Part shown: piece by piece, positions 26,758 through 35,668 of the stretch
Layout: the number at the start of each line of letters is the position of its first letter
Numbering within the stretch: the first letter of the stretch is position 1
Assembly: GCA_028865035.1 (NCBI GenBank)
Contig: JAGWLB010000007.1
Coordinates: 1 to 39,572, forward strand
Source: Patescibacteria group bacterium
Lineage (GTDB): Bacteria; Patescibacteriota; Minisyncoccia; Phycocordibacterales; UBA9973
DNA length: 39,572 nucleotides
Direction of reading: 5' to 3'
Made by a program: the position numbers and the translations under genes
Notes under the pieces: generated by a model
Database searches by the model: none
Told to the model about the DNA's origin: nothing
Seen by the model: only the letters and a program-made list of their open reading frames with translations

Positions 26758-27081
26758 TTATCTTGGGATTTGATTTAGTTCTGGTCCAATTTCTACTTTT
26801 ACGTGTTTTTTAAATAGACCATTCCTTCCACCAAACGAAAGAAACAAAGCAATAGTTATAGATATAATTACAAAAATCAAAAGAATTTTTTCTGCTTGTT
26901 TTTGTTCTTTTATTGCACCACCAGAATATTTAATTAATAATTTAACCATACCAGGAGTATCGTCGATATTATAATTTTTTGTTGTAGGTTTATTTATTTT
27001 TTCGGTGGTGGATTTTATTTCAAATTCTTCTAGAGCTTGATTTATATCTGAATTACCTATTATATTGACTTCGTTATCCAT
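26758..27081 (-). CDS. Hypothetical single-TM protein (start MDNEVN preferred)
   Basis: ORF with TM segment KILLIFVIISITIALFLSF; TATAAT 7 nt before the ATG at 27081. Confidence 0.6.
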   Translation of the reverse strand: MDNEVNIIGNSDINQALEEFEIKSTTEKINKPTTKNYNIDDTPGMVKLLIKYSGGAIKEQKQAEKILLIFVIISITIALFLSFGGRNGLFKKHVKVEIGPELNQIPR

Positions 27082-27171
27082 ATAGATAATTATACATAAT
27101 ATATTTAAAACACAAAAACTATAGACTTTTTTAATCAAAAAGTGTCTATTATTATTTAGGTTTATGTACTT

Positions 27172-28428
27172 TTACATTTTCATCTCATCAAAAGCACTGG
27201 AAAGAATTTCAAGCATTTTATCATAGCTGACATTGCTACGACTTTTTGCATACAGATATAAAAAGTTGCCAACAATTTCAATATTTAGTTCAAATGGTAA
27301 CTCATAAATTTTCTCCATAAAATCAGGTGATAGCAATTCAAATGAACTAATCTGGTCTTCTTTATTTGCCCATAGGCAGAACTTCCTATCGAAATCATTA
27401 CTCTCAGTCTTAATGCGCCTTAAACCATTGGGATTGAAGTTAAACAGGGTCCGCTTTTTCCTAACGAGAATATCTTTATAAGATATGGGTAATATGGTCT
27501 GAGCGACAACATAGTTACTAGAAATATTAGAATTCGTATTGGGTATAAATGTATAAAATTCAACAATTTTATCTTTATGTAAACCAATAACGTGATTATT
27601 TATATCTGAATTTTTAAAATTATTGGCACTAAATATTACTCCATGATTAGGCATCATTAACCAGCCAAAGTCTGGATCATAGAAGAATTTATTGTTTCGA
27701 GCAAAATCTATTATTTGCTGTTCATTCATTCTAAAATCTGCTGTCGATTGCTCTATCAAACCAAGCTTCCAAATACCATCAACCTTAAAGAAATTCCAAT
27801 ATTCTGTGAAGCTACTATTGTCAGTATAGAGCGTACTTTGAGTCGAAGTATCTATCAGCTTGTCGTGGGCAGAAGCATTTACTTCTATTACAAAAGAATC
27901 TCTAGAATTATCAGTGTTGTCATTTACCTTTAAAATATTCAAACTATGAATTGAAACGGCGGACATTAGATTCTGTCTTTTTTCACTTTTTAAAACATTT
28001 AATTCTAGATACATTCTTTGGTAATAATCTTCTGTGAGATATTCTTTCATTGATTCAGTATTAAAATCGCTCCAGTCTTGCTGGAATTTCATAAACACTT
28101 CTGTAACTCTATGCTTGAGTGCTACTTCATCCCAGCTTGGATCTGTGGCCTCTGCTTGTTTTATTAATTTTTGAGTTGCTTTTAATTTTTGTTTCTTAGA
28201 ATAACTTTGATATATGCCTATTATTATAAGTATGATAACAATAGCAATCGTTATAAAGATAGATGCTGGATCGTTAGAACCTGATCCACCAGTCCCACTA
28301 CTAAAGCTACCACCTCCGAATCCTCCCCCACCTCCGCCGCCGCTAGAACCGCCTCCACCACCACGAGCAAAAACACTTGCTGTGTCAATTATAAAAATAA
28401 GTAACCCAAAAATTATTGAGTAAAACAT
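27172..28428 (-). CDS. Tim44-like-domain membrane protein with Gly-rich segment
   Basis: N-terminal hydrophobic segment, ARGGGGGSSGGGGGGGFGGGSFSSG, TM, then VTEVFMKFQQDWSDFNTESMKEYLTEDYYQRMYLELNVLKSEKRQNLM resembling bacterial Tim44-like domains. Confidence 0.65.
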   Translation of the reverse strand: MFYSIIFGLLIFIIDTASVFARGGGGGSSGGGGGGGFGGGSFSSGTGGSGSNDPASIFITIAIVIILIIIGIYQSYSKKQKLKATQKLIKQAEATDPSWDEVALKHRVTEVFMKFQQDWSDFNTESMKEYLTEDYYQRMYLELNVLKSEKRQNLMSAVSIHSLNILKVNDNTDNSRDSFVIEVNASAHDKLIDTSTQSTLYTDNSSFTEYWNFFKVDGIWKLGLIEQSTADFRMNEQQIIDFARNNKFFYDPDFGWLMMPNHGVIFSANNFKNSDINNHVIGLHKDKIVEFYTFIPNTNSNISSNYVVAQTILPISYKDILVRKKRTLFNFNPNGLRRIKTESNDFDRKFCLWANKEDQISSFELLSPDFMEKIYELPFELNIEIVGNFLYLYAKSRSNVSYDKMLEILSSAFDEMKM

Positions 28429-28446
28429 AAATGAATTATAGCATAT

Positions 28447-28480
28447 TAAAATCCCTCAACATTAATGTTGAGGGATTTTA
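28447..28480 (-). terminator. Intrinsic terminator after rplE
   Basis: taaaatccctcaacattaatgttgagggatttta: long perfect inverted repeat. Confidence 0.8.
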
Positions 28481-28488
28481 ATAATTCA

Positions 28489-29028
28489 TTATTTCTTGAA
28501 TGGAATTCCGATAAGTTCGAAGAATTCTGTTGCTTCTTGTTTTGTTTTAGCTGTGGTAACTAAAGTAATAGCTAAACCGAAAATATCTTTAATATCTTCA
28601 TCTCCTGTCTCAGGGAAAATAGTATGCTCTTTGATACTCATTGTTAGGTTGCCGATATTATCGACAATCTTACGATCTATACCACGAAAATCTTTCGTAC
28701 GAGGAATGGCTACGTTGATAAGCTTATCTAAGAATCCGTACATACGAGCGCCGCGTAGTGTTACAAGCACACCAATAGGGTCACCAAGACGGACTTTAAA
28801 GCTGGCAATAGATTTCTTTGCTCCACGTGTAGCTGGTTTCTGTCCAGTAATTTTGGCTAAACGCTCCATAATAAATTTATTGCGATCTTTATCACGTTTA
28901 ATACCGCTACCTGTGCCTGAAGAGATAACCACTTTCACTAGGTGAGGGCTAGCCATAACATTCTTATAGCCATGCTTAGCTTTAAGTTCTGTGTATGCTT
29001 TCTTTTCTTTTTGTTTAACTGTTTCCAT
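28489..29028 (-). CDS. rplE: 50S ribosomal protein L5
   Basis: SPHLVKVVISSGTGSG..KITGQKPATRGAKKSIASFKVRLGDPIGVLVTLRG..IPRTKDFRGI. Confidence 0.96.
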   Translation of the reverse strand: METVKQKEKKAYTELKAKHGYKNVMASPHLVKVVISSGTGSGIKRDKDRNKFIMERLAKITGQKPATRGAKKSIASFKVRLGDPIGVLVTLRGARMYGFLDKLINVAIPRTKDFRGIDRKIVDNIGNLTMSIKEHTIFPETGDEDIKDIFGLAITLVTTAKTKQEATEFFELIGIPFKK

Positions 29029-29038
29029 AATAATTTAA

Positions 29039-29257
29039 TTAATCTTGCTTTTTAACATTAGATACATTTATTGGCATTGCTATTTCAAGGATTTGACTTT
29101 GTTCACCAGTAGTCTTAGCTTTACGGGTTTTCTTTCTCATATTCACACCCTCAACAACGACTTTATTCTCAGCAGGAATAGCCTTTAATACTTTACCTTT
29201 TTTGCCTTTACTTGCACCGGCAATCACTATTACATTGTCTCCTTTCTTGATTTTCAT
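29039..29257 (-). CDS. rplX: 50S ribosomal protein L24
   Basis: [42 protein letters not shown]. Confidence 0.95.
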   Translation of the reverse strand: MKIKKGDNVIVIAGASKGKKGKVLKAIPAENKVVVEGVNMRKKTRKAKTTGEQSQILEIAMPINVSNVKKQD

Positions 29258-29270
29258 AATATAAATATAG

Positions 29271-29642
29271 TTATATAACTTCTTGGGCTAAAGAAATAAT
29301 CTTCTGGTAGCCTCTCTCTGCTAGCTCGCGTGGTATTGGTCCGAAAACACGTCCACCCTTTGGGTCTTGTTTATCTTTTTCCAAAATAACAACAGCGTTA
29401 TCATCAAAACGAATATAAGATCCGTCTTTTCGTCGAAAAGCTTTCACTGTTCGTACAACAACTGCTTGGTGAACATCTTTCTTTTTAACACCTTTACGAG
29501 GTTCTGCAATTTTTACAGATATTATAACCTTATCACCAATACTAGCATAACGACGTCGTGATGAGCCAAGCACCTTGAAAACCTTTCCGACTTTACCGCC
29601 GGCGTTATCTGTAATATTTACTACTGTTCCATCTTGTATCAT
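29271..29642 (-). CDS. rplN: 50S ribosomal protein L14
   Basis: [64 protein letters not shown]. Confidence 0.97.
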   Translation of the reverse strand: MIQDGTVVNITDNAGGKVGKVFKVLGSSRRRYASIGDKVIISVKIAEPRKGVKKKDVHQAVVVRTVKAFRRKDGSYIRFDDNAVVILEKDKQDPKGGRVFGPIPRELAERGYQKIISLAQEVI

Positions 29643-29646
29643 ATAA

Positions 29647-29892
29647 TTATGCTATTACTTTAAATTTCTTATCTTTTGATATTGGTCGAGTTTCTTCTAT
29701 TTCTACAATATCACCAACTTTCTTACTGTTATTCTCATCGTGTGCTTTGTATTTATTATCTTTCTTGATTCTTTTACCATATTTAGGATGTATCACAAAG
29801 CGAGTAACTTTTACTACAACGGTCTTATCCATCTTATCTGAAGTGACTACTCCTTTTAAAATTTTATTTGATTGTTTATTTTTTGTATCCAT
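29647..29892 (-). CDS. rpsQ: 30S ribosomal protein S17
   Basis: [63 protein letters not shown]. Confidence 0.95.
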   Translation of the reverse strand: MDTKNKQSNKILKGVVTSDKMDKTVVVKVTRFVIHPKYGKRIKKDNKYKAHDENNSKKVGDIVEIEETRPISKDKKFKVIA

Positions 29893-29897
29893 AATAA

Positions 29898-30314
29898 TTA
29901 TCTAGCAACAATGCGAGTTGTAATTGGTAATTTAGTACCTGCTTTACGAAGGGCTTCTTTAGCAATAGCTTCAGTCACACCATCAACCTCAAAAAGTATT
30001 CGGCCTGGTCGTACATCAAGACAGTATCCTTGTGGATCACCTTTACCTTTTCCCATTCCTACTTCTGCAGGCTTTGCTGTAAAAGGTCTGTCAGGGAAAA
30101 CACGAATCCACATACGTCCACTTTTACCAATAGTTCGTGAAGTAACCTTACGTGCAGATTCTATCTGATTTGAACGAATACGTCCACCCGCAGTAGCTTT
30201 TAAACCATAAGAACCAAAGGCAACTGTAATACCACGAGTATCTGGTGTTACCTTTGTCATATCTTTACGGCCTGTCTGCCATTTTCTAAATTTTACTTTT
30301 TTAGGGATTAACAT
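29898..30314 (-). CDS. rplP: 50S ribosomal protein L16
   Basis: [72 protein letters not shown]. Confidence 0.97.
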   Translation of the reverse strand: MLIPKKVKFRKWQTGRKDMTKVTPDTRGITVAFGSYGLKATAGGRIRSNQIESARKVTSRTIGKSGRMWIRVFPDRPFTAKPAEVGMGKGKGDPQGYCLDVRPGRILFEVDGVTEAIAKEALRKAGTKLPITTRIVAR

Positions 30315-30323
30315 AAAATAATA

Positions 30324-30986
30324 TTATTTCTTATTGTCATTAAAAACTTCTCCACGATATATCCAAACTTTGATACCAATATCGCCATAACTCATATGAG
30401 CTTTTTCTCGCGCAAAATCTACGTCAGCACGGAAAGTCTGAAGTGGTATTGAACCACGTTTTATCTGTTCGCTTCTAGCAATTTCTGATCCGGAAAGACG
30501 TCCTCCTACATAGATACGTGCACCTTTGACACCACGGGCAGCCATAATCTTCTCAATAGCTTGTTTGATAACACGTCGATAAGGTAGACGCTTTTCTAAA
30601 CCTTCAGCAATCATACATGCGACAATAGCAGCATCGGCATCAGGGTTAGCAACTTCTACAATATCAAATTTAAAATCCTCCGGTATAGATACTCCTCGTT
30701 TCTTCATTGCAGTAACCAAGTCTGCTTTTAATTTCGCAGCACCTTCACCTGAGCGTCCTATAATCATACCAGGTCGTGAAGTATGTACCATTATTTTTGT
30801 AGATTTAACATTACGTTCTATTTCTATGCGAGAAACATAAAAACCACGAAGTTTTTTAACAAGAAATTCTCGGATAACTACATCGCTAGCAAGTAATGTT
30901 TTATATTTCTTATCAGCAAACCAGCGTGACTTCCAGTCACGAATGATTACTAACCTATGTGCGTATGGATGGACAACTTTTGACAT
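30324..30986 (-). CDS. rpsC: 30S ribosomal protein S3
   Basis: KH motif region VHTSRPGMIIGRSGEGAAKLKADL; ARGVKGARIYVGGRLSGSEIARSEQIKRGSIPLQTFRADVDFA. Confidence 0.97.
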   Translation of the reverse strand: MSKVVHPYAHRLVIIRDWKSRWFADKKYKTLLASDVVIREFLVKKLRGFYVSRIEIERNVKSTKIMVHTSRPGMIIGRSGEGAAKLKADLVTAMKKRGVSIPEDFKFDIVEVANPDADAAIVACMIAEGLEKRLPYRRVIKQAIEKIMAARGVKGARIYVGGRLSGSEIARSEQIKRGSIPLQTFRADVDFAREKAHMSYGDIGIKVWIYRGEVFNDNKK

Positions 30987-30989
30987 ATA

Positions 30990-31409
30990 TTATTTATCTT
31001 CTTTAGCCTTAATATTTTTTTCTTTTACTGGTTTTTTGATTTTTGATTTTGATGCTTTCTTTTCTTTCTTCTCTTTCTTTGAATCATCTTTTTCAATAAG
31101 AGTAACCATAACATGGCTTGTACGCTTGTTGATACGAGAAGCTGATCCGCGTGCTCTTGGCATACTTCTTTTTAGCACAATACCTTTATTTACAGTAATA
31201 TTCTCTATGAATAGATTCTCTTCTGAGATACCAGCAGTTTTAGCATTAGATACCGCAGACCCGATGAGCTTCATTATAGGTCCTGACGCACGCTTAGGGA
31301 GAGCATCAAGATGCACAAAAGCATCTGCAACCCTTTTGCCTTTTAGTAAGTCTCCTACTATGCGAACTTTTCGTGGGGACTGTCTGTAGTTTTTTAAAAA
31401 TGCTTTCAT
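30990..31409 (-). CDS. rplV: 50S ribosomal protein L22 with Lys-rich C-terminal extension
   Basis: NYRQSPRKVRIVGDLLKGKRVADA..RGSASRINKRTSHVMVTLIEKDDSKKEKKEKKASKSKIKKPVKEKNIKAKEDK. Confidence 0.95.
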   Translation of the reverse strand: MKAFLKNYRQSPRKVRIVGDLLKGKRVADAFVHLDALPKRASGPIMKLIGSAVSNAKTAGISEENLFIENITVNKGIVLKRSMPRARGSASRINKRTSHVMVTLIEKDDSKKEKKEKKASKSKIKKPVKEKNIKAKEDK

Positions 31410-31412
31410 TTG

Positions 31413-31757
31413 TTATTTCTTTTTAGTATCAGTGGCTGATTTAGCTGCTTTTGCTGCGGAAATCTCGGCTTCTTTTTTCTTCTCTTCTAATTCTTTCTGC
31501 ATTTTACCTCCGTGTCTGACAAACTTTCTTGTTGGCGAGAATTCACCAAGTCTGTGTCCTACCATATCTTCACTAACTAGGACTTCGACGTGGGTTTTAC
31601 CGTTATGAACACCAAAAACAAATCCAACCATTTCAGGAGATATGACGCATGGGCGTGACCATGTCTTTATCATACCTGTTTCGATAGGCTTTTTACCGGC
31701 AATCTTTTTTAGAAGCCGTTCATCAACATATGGACCTTTTTTTAGTGATCTTGTCAT
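31413..31757 (-). CDS. rpsS: 30S ribosomal protein S19
   Basis: [74 protein letters not shown]. Confidence 0.97.
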   Translation of the reverse strand: MTRSLKKGPYVDERLLKKIAGKKPIETGMIKTWSRPCVISPEMVGFVFGVHNGKTHVEVLVSEDMVGHRLGEFSPTRKFVRHGGKMQKELEEKKKEAEISAAKAAKSATDTKKK

Positions 31758-31806
31758 TTAGTGTTATGTTTGCAATATAAATAAGCTCTTGTGAGCTCGT
31801 CCGTCT

Positions 31807-31834
31807 ATACTATCAAATATAAAAATAAAGTCAA
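31807..31834 (-). promoter_or_regulatory. Promoter of the rpsS-rplE module
   Basis: TTGACT (31834-31829), 16 nt, TG-A-TAGTAT (31812-31807). Confidence 0.6.
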
Positions 31835-31873
31835 ATACTATTGATATAATCTGACATTGTTGTGTGGCGTCTT

Positions 31874-32281
31874 CTAGTTAACAAGTGCTAGTATTTTGGG
31901 TAAGAAAATTATCAATCCGACGATACCGGCCATAATAGCAGTTATTAGGACCGCACCTGCAGCGACATCTTTTGTGTCACGAGCATATGGATGATAAGTG
32001 GGACTCGTAAGATTAATATCTATTTCTATAGCTGTGTTGATTGTTTCTGCTAAAATAACAAATCCAATTGAGAATATTATTAATACCCACTCTACTCCAG
32101 ATATTTGCAATATAAAACCCAAATACACAGCTAGCACTCCAAAAAATATATGTACCCACGTATTATGTGCAGTTCTGATAAAGACACCAATACCTCGCCA
32201 AGCATGCGTCGTGCTTTTAAGCCTAGAAATTATTGAAAAACGTTTTTTTTCTGCAATTTTTTTATCCATATTAGATTCCAA
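31874..32281 (-). CDS. dgkA: Diacylglycerol/undecaprenol kinase family protein
   Basis: HAWRGIGVFIRTAHNTWVHIFFGVLAV..EWVLIIFSIGFVILAETINTAIEIDINLTSP..YARDTKDVAAGAVLITAIMA. Confidence 0.92.
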   Translation of the reverse strand: MESNMDKKIAEKKRFSIISRLKSTTHAWRGIGVFIRTAHNTWVHIFFGVLAVYLGFILQISGVEWVLIIFSIGFVILAETINTAIEIDINLTSPTYHPYARDTKDVAAGAVLITAIMAGIVGLIIFLPKILALVN

Positions 32282-32591
32282 ATATAAAACTTATAATTAA
32301 TGGTAGAGAAGCGATATATTCCATTATAATGATTACTTTTGCAAATTTATAAACACTTTTATTTTTTGTAAAAACAATTAAAAGACTTGGTATTAGAAAC
32401 AAAAATGAAGGCAAAAGGAGAACTGGCGGAAAATATTCATTTACTCTAAGAGTAATAAGGGTGTACACATAAAAACCAAGCTGAACACACGCTAATATAA
32501 AAACTATTGTTGATTTATGAAATTCCTTCAATTGAGAACTGGAGTTCTGTGGAAGCGGAACTGGTGGAAGATTTACGAGTTGTGGTTCCAT
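32271..32591 (-). CDS. Hypothetical membrane protein, about 3 TM
   Basis: ORF with hydrophobic segments; overlaps dgkA start by 11 bp. Confidence 0.6.
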   Translation of the reverse strand: MEPQLVNLPPVPLPQNSSSQLKEFHKSTIVFILACVQLGFYVYTLITLRVNEYFPPVLLLPSFLFLIPSLLIVFTKNKSVYKFAKVIIIMEYIASLPLIISFIFGI

Positions 32592-32597
32592 ATGTTA

Positions 32598-33053
32598 TTA
32601 AGATTCTTTAATAACTTGGCGTTTTTGAATGTAATATATACCGTATGTACAAAGAGCTATGAGAGCAAGCATAACTATATAGAATTCGAAGGTTGTGTGA
32701 TGATTAACAAAATAAACACTAATTTGAAGGAGTAATTGTAAAGAAAGAATAATACTAACAACATAATACGGGACTAGAGCTATAGCATACTTTTCCTTAC
32801 GGGGACCTATAAGCATATTCGTCACCAGAGCCAAAGCTAAGAAAAAAATAATAATAATTCCGTGCACAACAATCACGGCCATATTATCAAAGTAATCAAG
32901 AGGTGGTGCTACTAAAAGTCTACCAGCATCATAGAGAATACGCTCGGCTAAAGCAAGGATCGAAAGGCCTAGTAAAGTGACAATAAAACCACCTACTGTG
33001 GTGAATTTAGTTTTAAAAATATTATTATTATTTTGTTCTATTATTAGTGACAT
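32598..33053 (-). CDS. Hypothetical 4-TM membrane protein (start MSLIIEQ preferred)
   Basis: ORF with four hydrophobic segments; upstream ORF-track start overlaps the previous gene. Confidence 0.6.
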   Translation of the reverse strand: MSLIIEQNNNNIFKTKFTTVGGFIVTLLGLSILALAERILYDAGRLLVAPPLDYFDNMAVIVVHGIIIIFFLALALVTNMLIGPRKEKYAIALVPYYVVSIILSLQLLLQISVYFVNHHTTFEFYIVMLALIALCTYGIYYIQKRQVIKES

Positions 33054-33057
33054 AATT

Positions 33058-33705
33058 TTAAGCTTTAATATATTTTTGGACAAAAAGAATTGAACCTGTT
33101 AATACCAGAATAATAAGGATTAAGACAATATAAACTCCGTATGTAGCGCTCGTATTTAGAATATATTTACTTGTGTCCCATAGCAACCTTACAAGTAGAG
33201 CAGCACTTACTAAAAAGTATGGTTGTGATACTAACAAAAAACGTTTACCAGTATTAATGAAAGATTCGTGTAAGATAAAGGCAATAAGAATAAATGGAAT
33301 AACAATCAGAACATCGAAAATTAACTGTGAGTTTATGGTGTTAGTATAATAACTAGCATCATCAATGACCTTGTTTAATAAAATCATAATAGCCGCAACA
33401 AGCACAATGGCTAAACCAACTGAAAATGGTGAATTATATTCTGGGCCAGTATGAACAAACTCTCCATATGATTGATTTGTAACTTCTTCTGCTTTAGCGG
33501 TATTGTTTGAAACTGCACCAAAGTTAGCTGGAGCTACTGGTGCATTAGCAGAGAGAGTATTATTTGTAAGTTTTACATAAGAAAAAGCTTCATCAATATC
33601 ATGTGGTTGCCAGCCATTTTTAGCTAAGACATCGCGGATAGTTGATTCAGAATATCCTTGACTCTGAACGGTCTCAATATAATGGGTGAGTTGTTCGTTT
33701 ACCAT
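33058..33705 (-). CDS. Hypothetical protein: small N-terminal helical (UBA-like) domain + 4 TM
   Basis: YIETVQSQGYSESTIRDVLAKNGWQPHDIDEAFSYV followed by four TM segments; start MVNEQL preferred because the ORF-track ATG overlaps TATAAT (33721-33716). Confidence 0.65.
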   Translation of the reverse strand: MVNEQLTHYIETVQSQGYSESTIRDVLAKNGWQPHDIDEAFSYVKLTNNTLSANAPVAPANFGAVSNNTAKAEEVTNQSYGEFVHTGPEYNSPFSVGLAIVLVAAIMILLNKVIDDASYYTNTINSQLIFDVLIVIPFILIAFILHESFINTGKRFLLVSQPYFLVSAALLVRLLWDTSKYILNTSATYGVYIVLILIILVLTGSILFVQKYIKA

Positions 33706-33741
33706 ATACACTTTCATTATACTCTTTACTTAGATTAGTGC

Positions 33742-33775
33742 AATAAAAATACCCATATAATATGGGTATTTTTAT
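33742..33775 (-). terminator. Intrinsic terminator after rplB
   Basis: ataaaaatacccatataatatgggtatttttat. Confidence 0.8.
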
Positions 33776-33777
33776 GT

Positions 33778-34623
33778 CTACTTTTTAGCTTTACCGACAC
33801 GTCTACGAGAAACAATCCAATTATTTGAATACTTTTTAGGTGTGCGAGTTTTCTGACCTTTACCGGATGGCTTACCCCACTTAGTCTTAGCACGTCGAAG
33901 TCCACGTCCTTGTGCTCCTTCACCTCCTCCGTATGGGTGATCAACTGGGTTCATAGCGCTACCTCGAACTGTTGGGCGAATACCCTTCCAACGTGAACGT
34001 CCTGCTTTGCCAAAATTTTGAAGTTTGTATTCAGAGTTTGATACCTCACCAATACAAGCATAGCAATTCTCAGGTATTTTACGAACTTCAGTGGATGGCA
34101 TTTTAATATTTGTATATCCACCATCATTTGCAACAACTTGTCCAAACACTCCAGCTGAGCGTCCGATCTTTGCGCCATTGCCTGGCTTTATTTCTATATT
34201 GTAAACAAATGTACCTACAGGAATGAATTTAAGAGGAAGGCGGTTAGCAACGGTTAACGGAGCTTTTTCACCTACAATGAATTTGTCACCTACTTTTACA
34301 GACTTTGGTACAATAACATATCGTTTCTCTCCATCTGCATACATGGCAAGACTTATAAAGGCATTACGATTAGGATCGTACTCAATAGATGAAATTTTTG
34401 CAGGGATGTCGTGTTTATTATATTTAAAATCTATCTCACGATAAAGTCTTTTATGTCCACCACCTTTATGACGAGTCGTGATACGTCCTTGGTTATTACG
34501 ACCAACTGATCTTTTAAAACCACGAGTTAAAGATTTCGTAGGTTCGCTCTTAGTAAGAACATTACGGTAAGAGACAGTTGTTTGATTGCGTCTTGATGGT
34601 GTTGTAGGTCTGTATTTTTTCAT
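33778..34623 (-). CDS. rplB: 50S ribosomal protein L2
   Basis: KGGGHKRLYREIDFKYNK..IEYDPNRNAFISLAMYADGEKRYVIVP..VRGSAMNPVDHPYGGGEGAQGRGLRRAKTKWGKPSGKGQKTR. Confidence 0.98.
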   Translation of the reverse strand: MKKYRPTTPSRRNQTTVSYRNVLTKSEPTKSLTRGFKRSVGRNNQGRITTRHKGGGHKRLYREIDFKYNKHDIPAKISSIEYDPNRNAFISLAMYADGEKRYVIVPKSVKVGDKFIVGEKAPLTVANRLPLKFIPVGTFVYNIEIKPGNGAKIGRSAGVFGQVVANDGGYTNIKMPSTEVRKIPENCYACIGEVSNSEYKLQNFGKAGRSRWKGIRPTVRGSAMNPVDHPYGGGEGAQGRGLRRAKTKWGKPSGKGQKTRTPKKYSNNWIVSRRRVGKAKK

Positions 34624-34632
34624 ATTGATATA

Positions 34633-34953
34633 TTATACAAAGGCTATTTTATCTCCTTTTTTTAGATGCACGACCGCTTTCTTGCCTCCTTGCTTTGTTC
34701 CGATAATTCCACGGCGAAGAATAACTTTTTTTGTAATTTGCGTTACAGATATTTTTATAGGCTCGACACCGTATACATACTTTATAGCCTTTTTTATTTC
34801 ATTCTTGTTTGCTTGAGGTTTTACATTGAAAGTATATATACCTTTATCAGCAAAAATAGCAGATTTCTCTGTAATACGTGGACCAATAATAAGAGGGTGT
34901 GTCTTACCTTCAGTCTTTTTTTCTGTCTTTGATTTTGTTTTTTTTGTTTCCAT
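34633..34953 (-). CDS. rplW: 50S ribosomal protein L23 with Lys/Thr-rich N-terminal extension
   Basis: LIIGPRITEKSAIFADKGIYTFNVKPQANKNEIKKAIKYVYGVEPIKISV. Confidence 0.95.
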   Translation of the reverse strand: METKKTKSKTEKKTEGKTHPLIIGPRITEKSAIFADKGIYTFNVKPQANKNEIKKAIKYVYGVEPIKISVTQITKKVILRRGIIGTKQGGKKAVVHLKKGDKIAFV

Positions 34954-34974
34954 ATTTATTTTAAAACAATTATT

Positions 34975-35658
34975 TTATTTCTTTTCTACCCTCTTTTCTG
35001 ATTTGCCAATTAAGAAAGAAAAGCTTTCAGTTGGCTGTGAAATAATAACATACTTGTAAGAAAGCAAATCTACAGGATTAATATTCCTAACTTCATCAAC
35101 TTCTATATTAGGTAGATTTGCAAAACTTTTCTTTAATGTTTCATTCTTAGCTGGAATAGTGAGGTAAACATTCTTTTTCTTAGTACCAAACATTTTTTCA
35201 AATCCAGAAACTTTACTTAAATCATTTAATACTTGTGAAGCATCCTTTGTCTTAATATTTTTTAGTGTAAGTTCTTCAAGGAAAAGTATTTGCCCACGTC
35301 GCAATTTCTCAGAAAGAACAGTATAGAGTGCTTTTGTTCGCATTTTCTTGTTAATTTTCTGTTCGTAGCTTTTATCATTGCGAGGTCCGTGAGTTATACC
35401 TCCACCTTTCCATATAGGTGAGCGTGAAGAACCATGACGAGCACGTCCTGTGCCTTTCTGGCGCCAAGGTTTTTTACCACCACCACTAACTTCTCCACGA
35501 AACTTGGTGTGGGCTACAGGAGTACGAGCATTAGCTTGCATAGCTGTAACTACCTGGTGAACAAGGTCTCCATTCCAAGGAATATTAAAAACTGATTCCG
35601 GCACAGTGAGCTTGCCTACAGATTTACCTTTTTGATTGTATATTTGTGTTTCCATCAT
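34975..35658 (-). CDS. rplD: 50S ribosomal protein L4
   Basis: ARTPVAHTKFRGEVSGGGKKPWRQKGTGRARHGSSRSPIWKGGGITHGP. Confidence 0.96.
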   Translation of the reverse strand: MMETQIYNQKGKSVGKLTVPESVFNIPWNGDLVHQVVTAMQANARTPVAHTKFRGEVSGGGKKPWRQKGTGRARHGSSRSPIWKGGGITHGPRNDKSYEQKINKKMRTKALYTVLSEKLRRGQILFLEELTLKNIKTKDASQVLNDLSKVSGFEKMFGTKKKNVYLTIPAKNETLKKSFANLPNIEVDEVRNINPVDLLSYKYVIISQPTESFSFLIGKSEKRVEKK

Positions 35659-35668
35659 ATATGAATAA

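Noticed and set aside
28280-28375. GC-rich ccacctcc repeat and the plus-strand 69-aa Pro-rich ORF
   Set aside because: Coding for the Gly-rich segment of the Tim44-like protein on the minus strand; the plus-strand ORF is its shadow.
25507-28488. Mobile element insertion as the cause of the rplE-rpsN break
   Set aside because: No transposase, integrase, terminal inverted repeats or target duplication seen; the genes have their own promoters and terminators and look resident.
33735-34178. Minus-strand ORFs 33735-33944 and 33951-34178
   Set aside because: Alternative-frame ORFs inside rplB.
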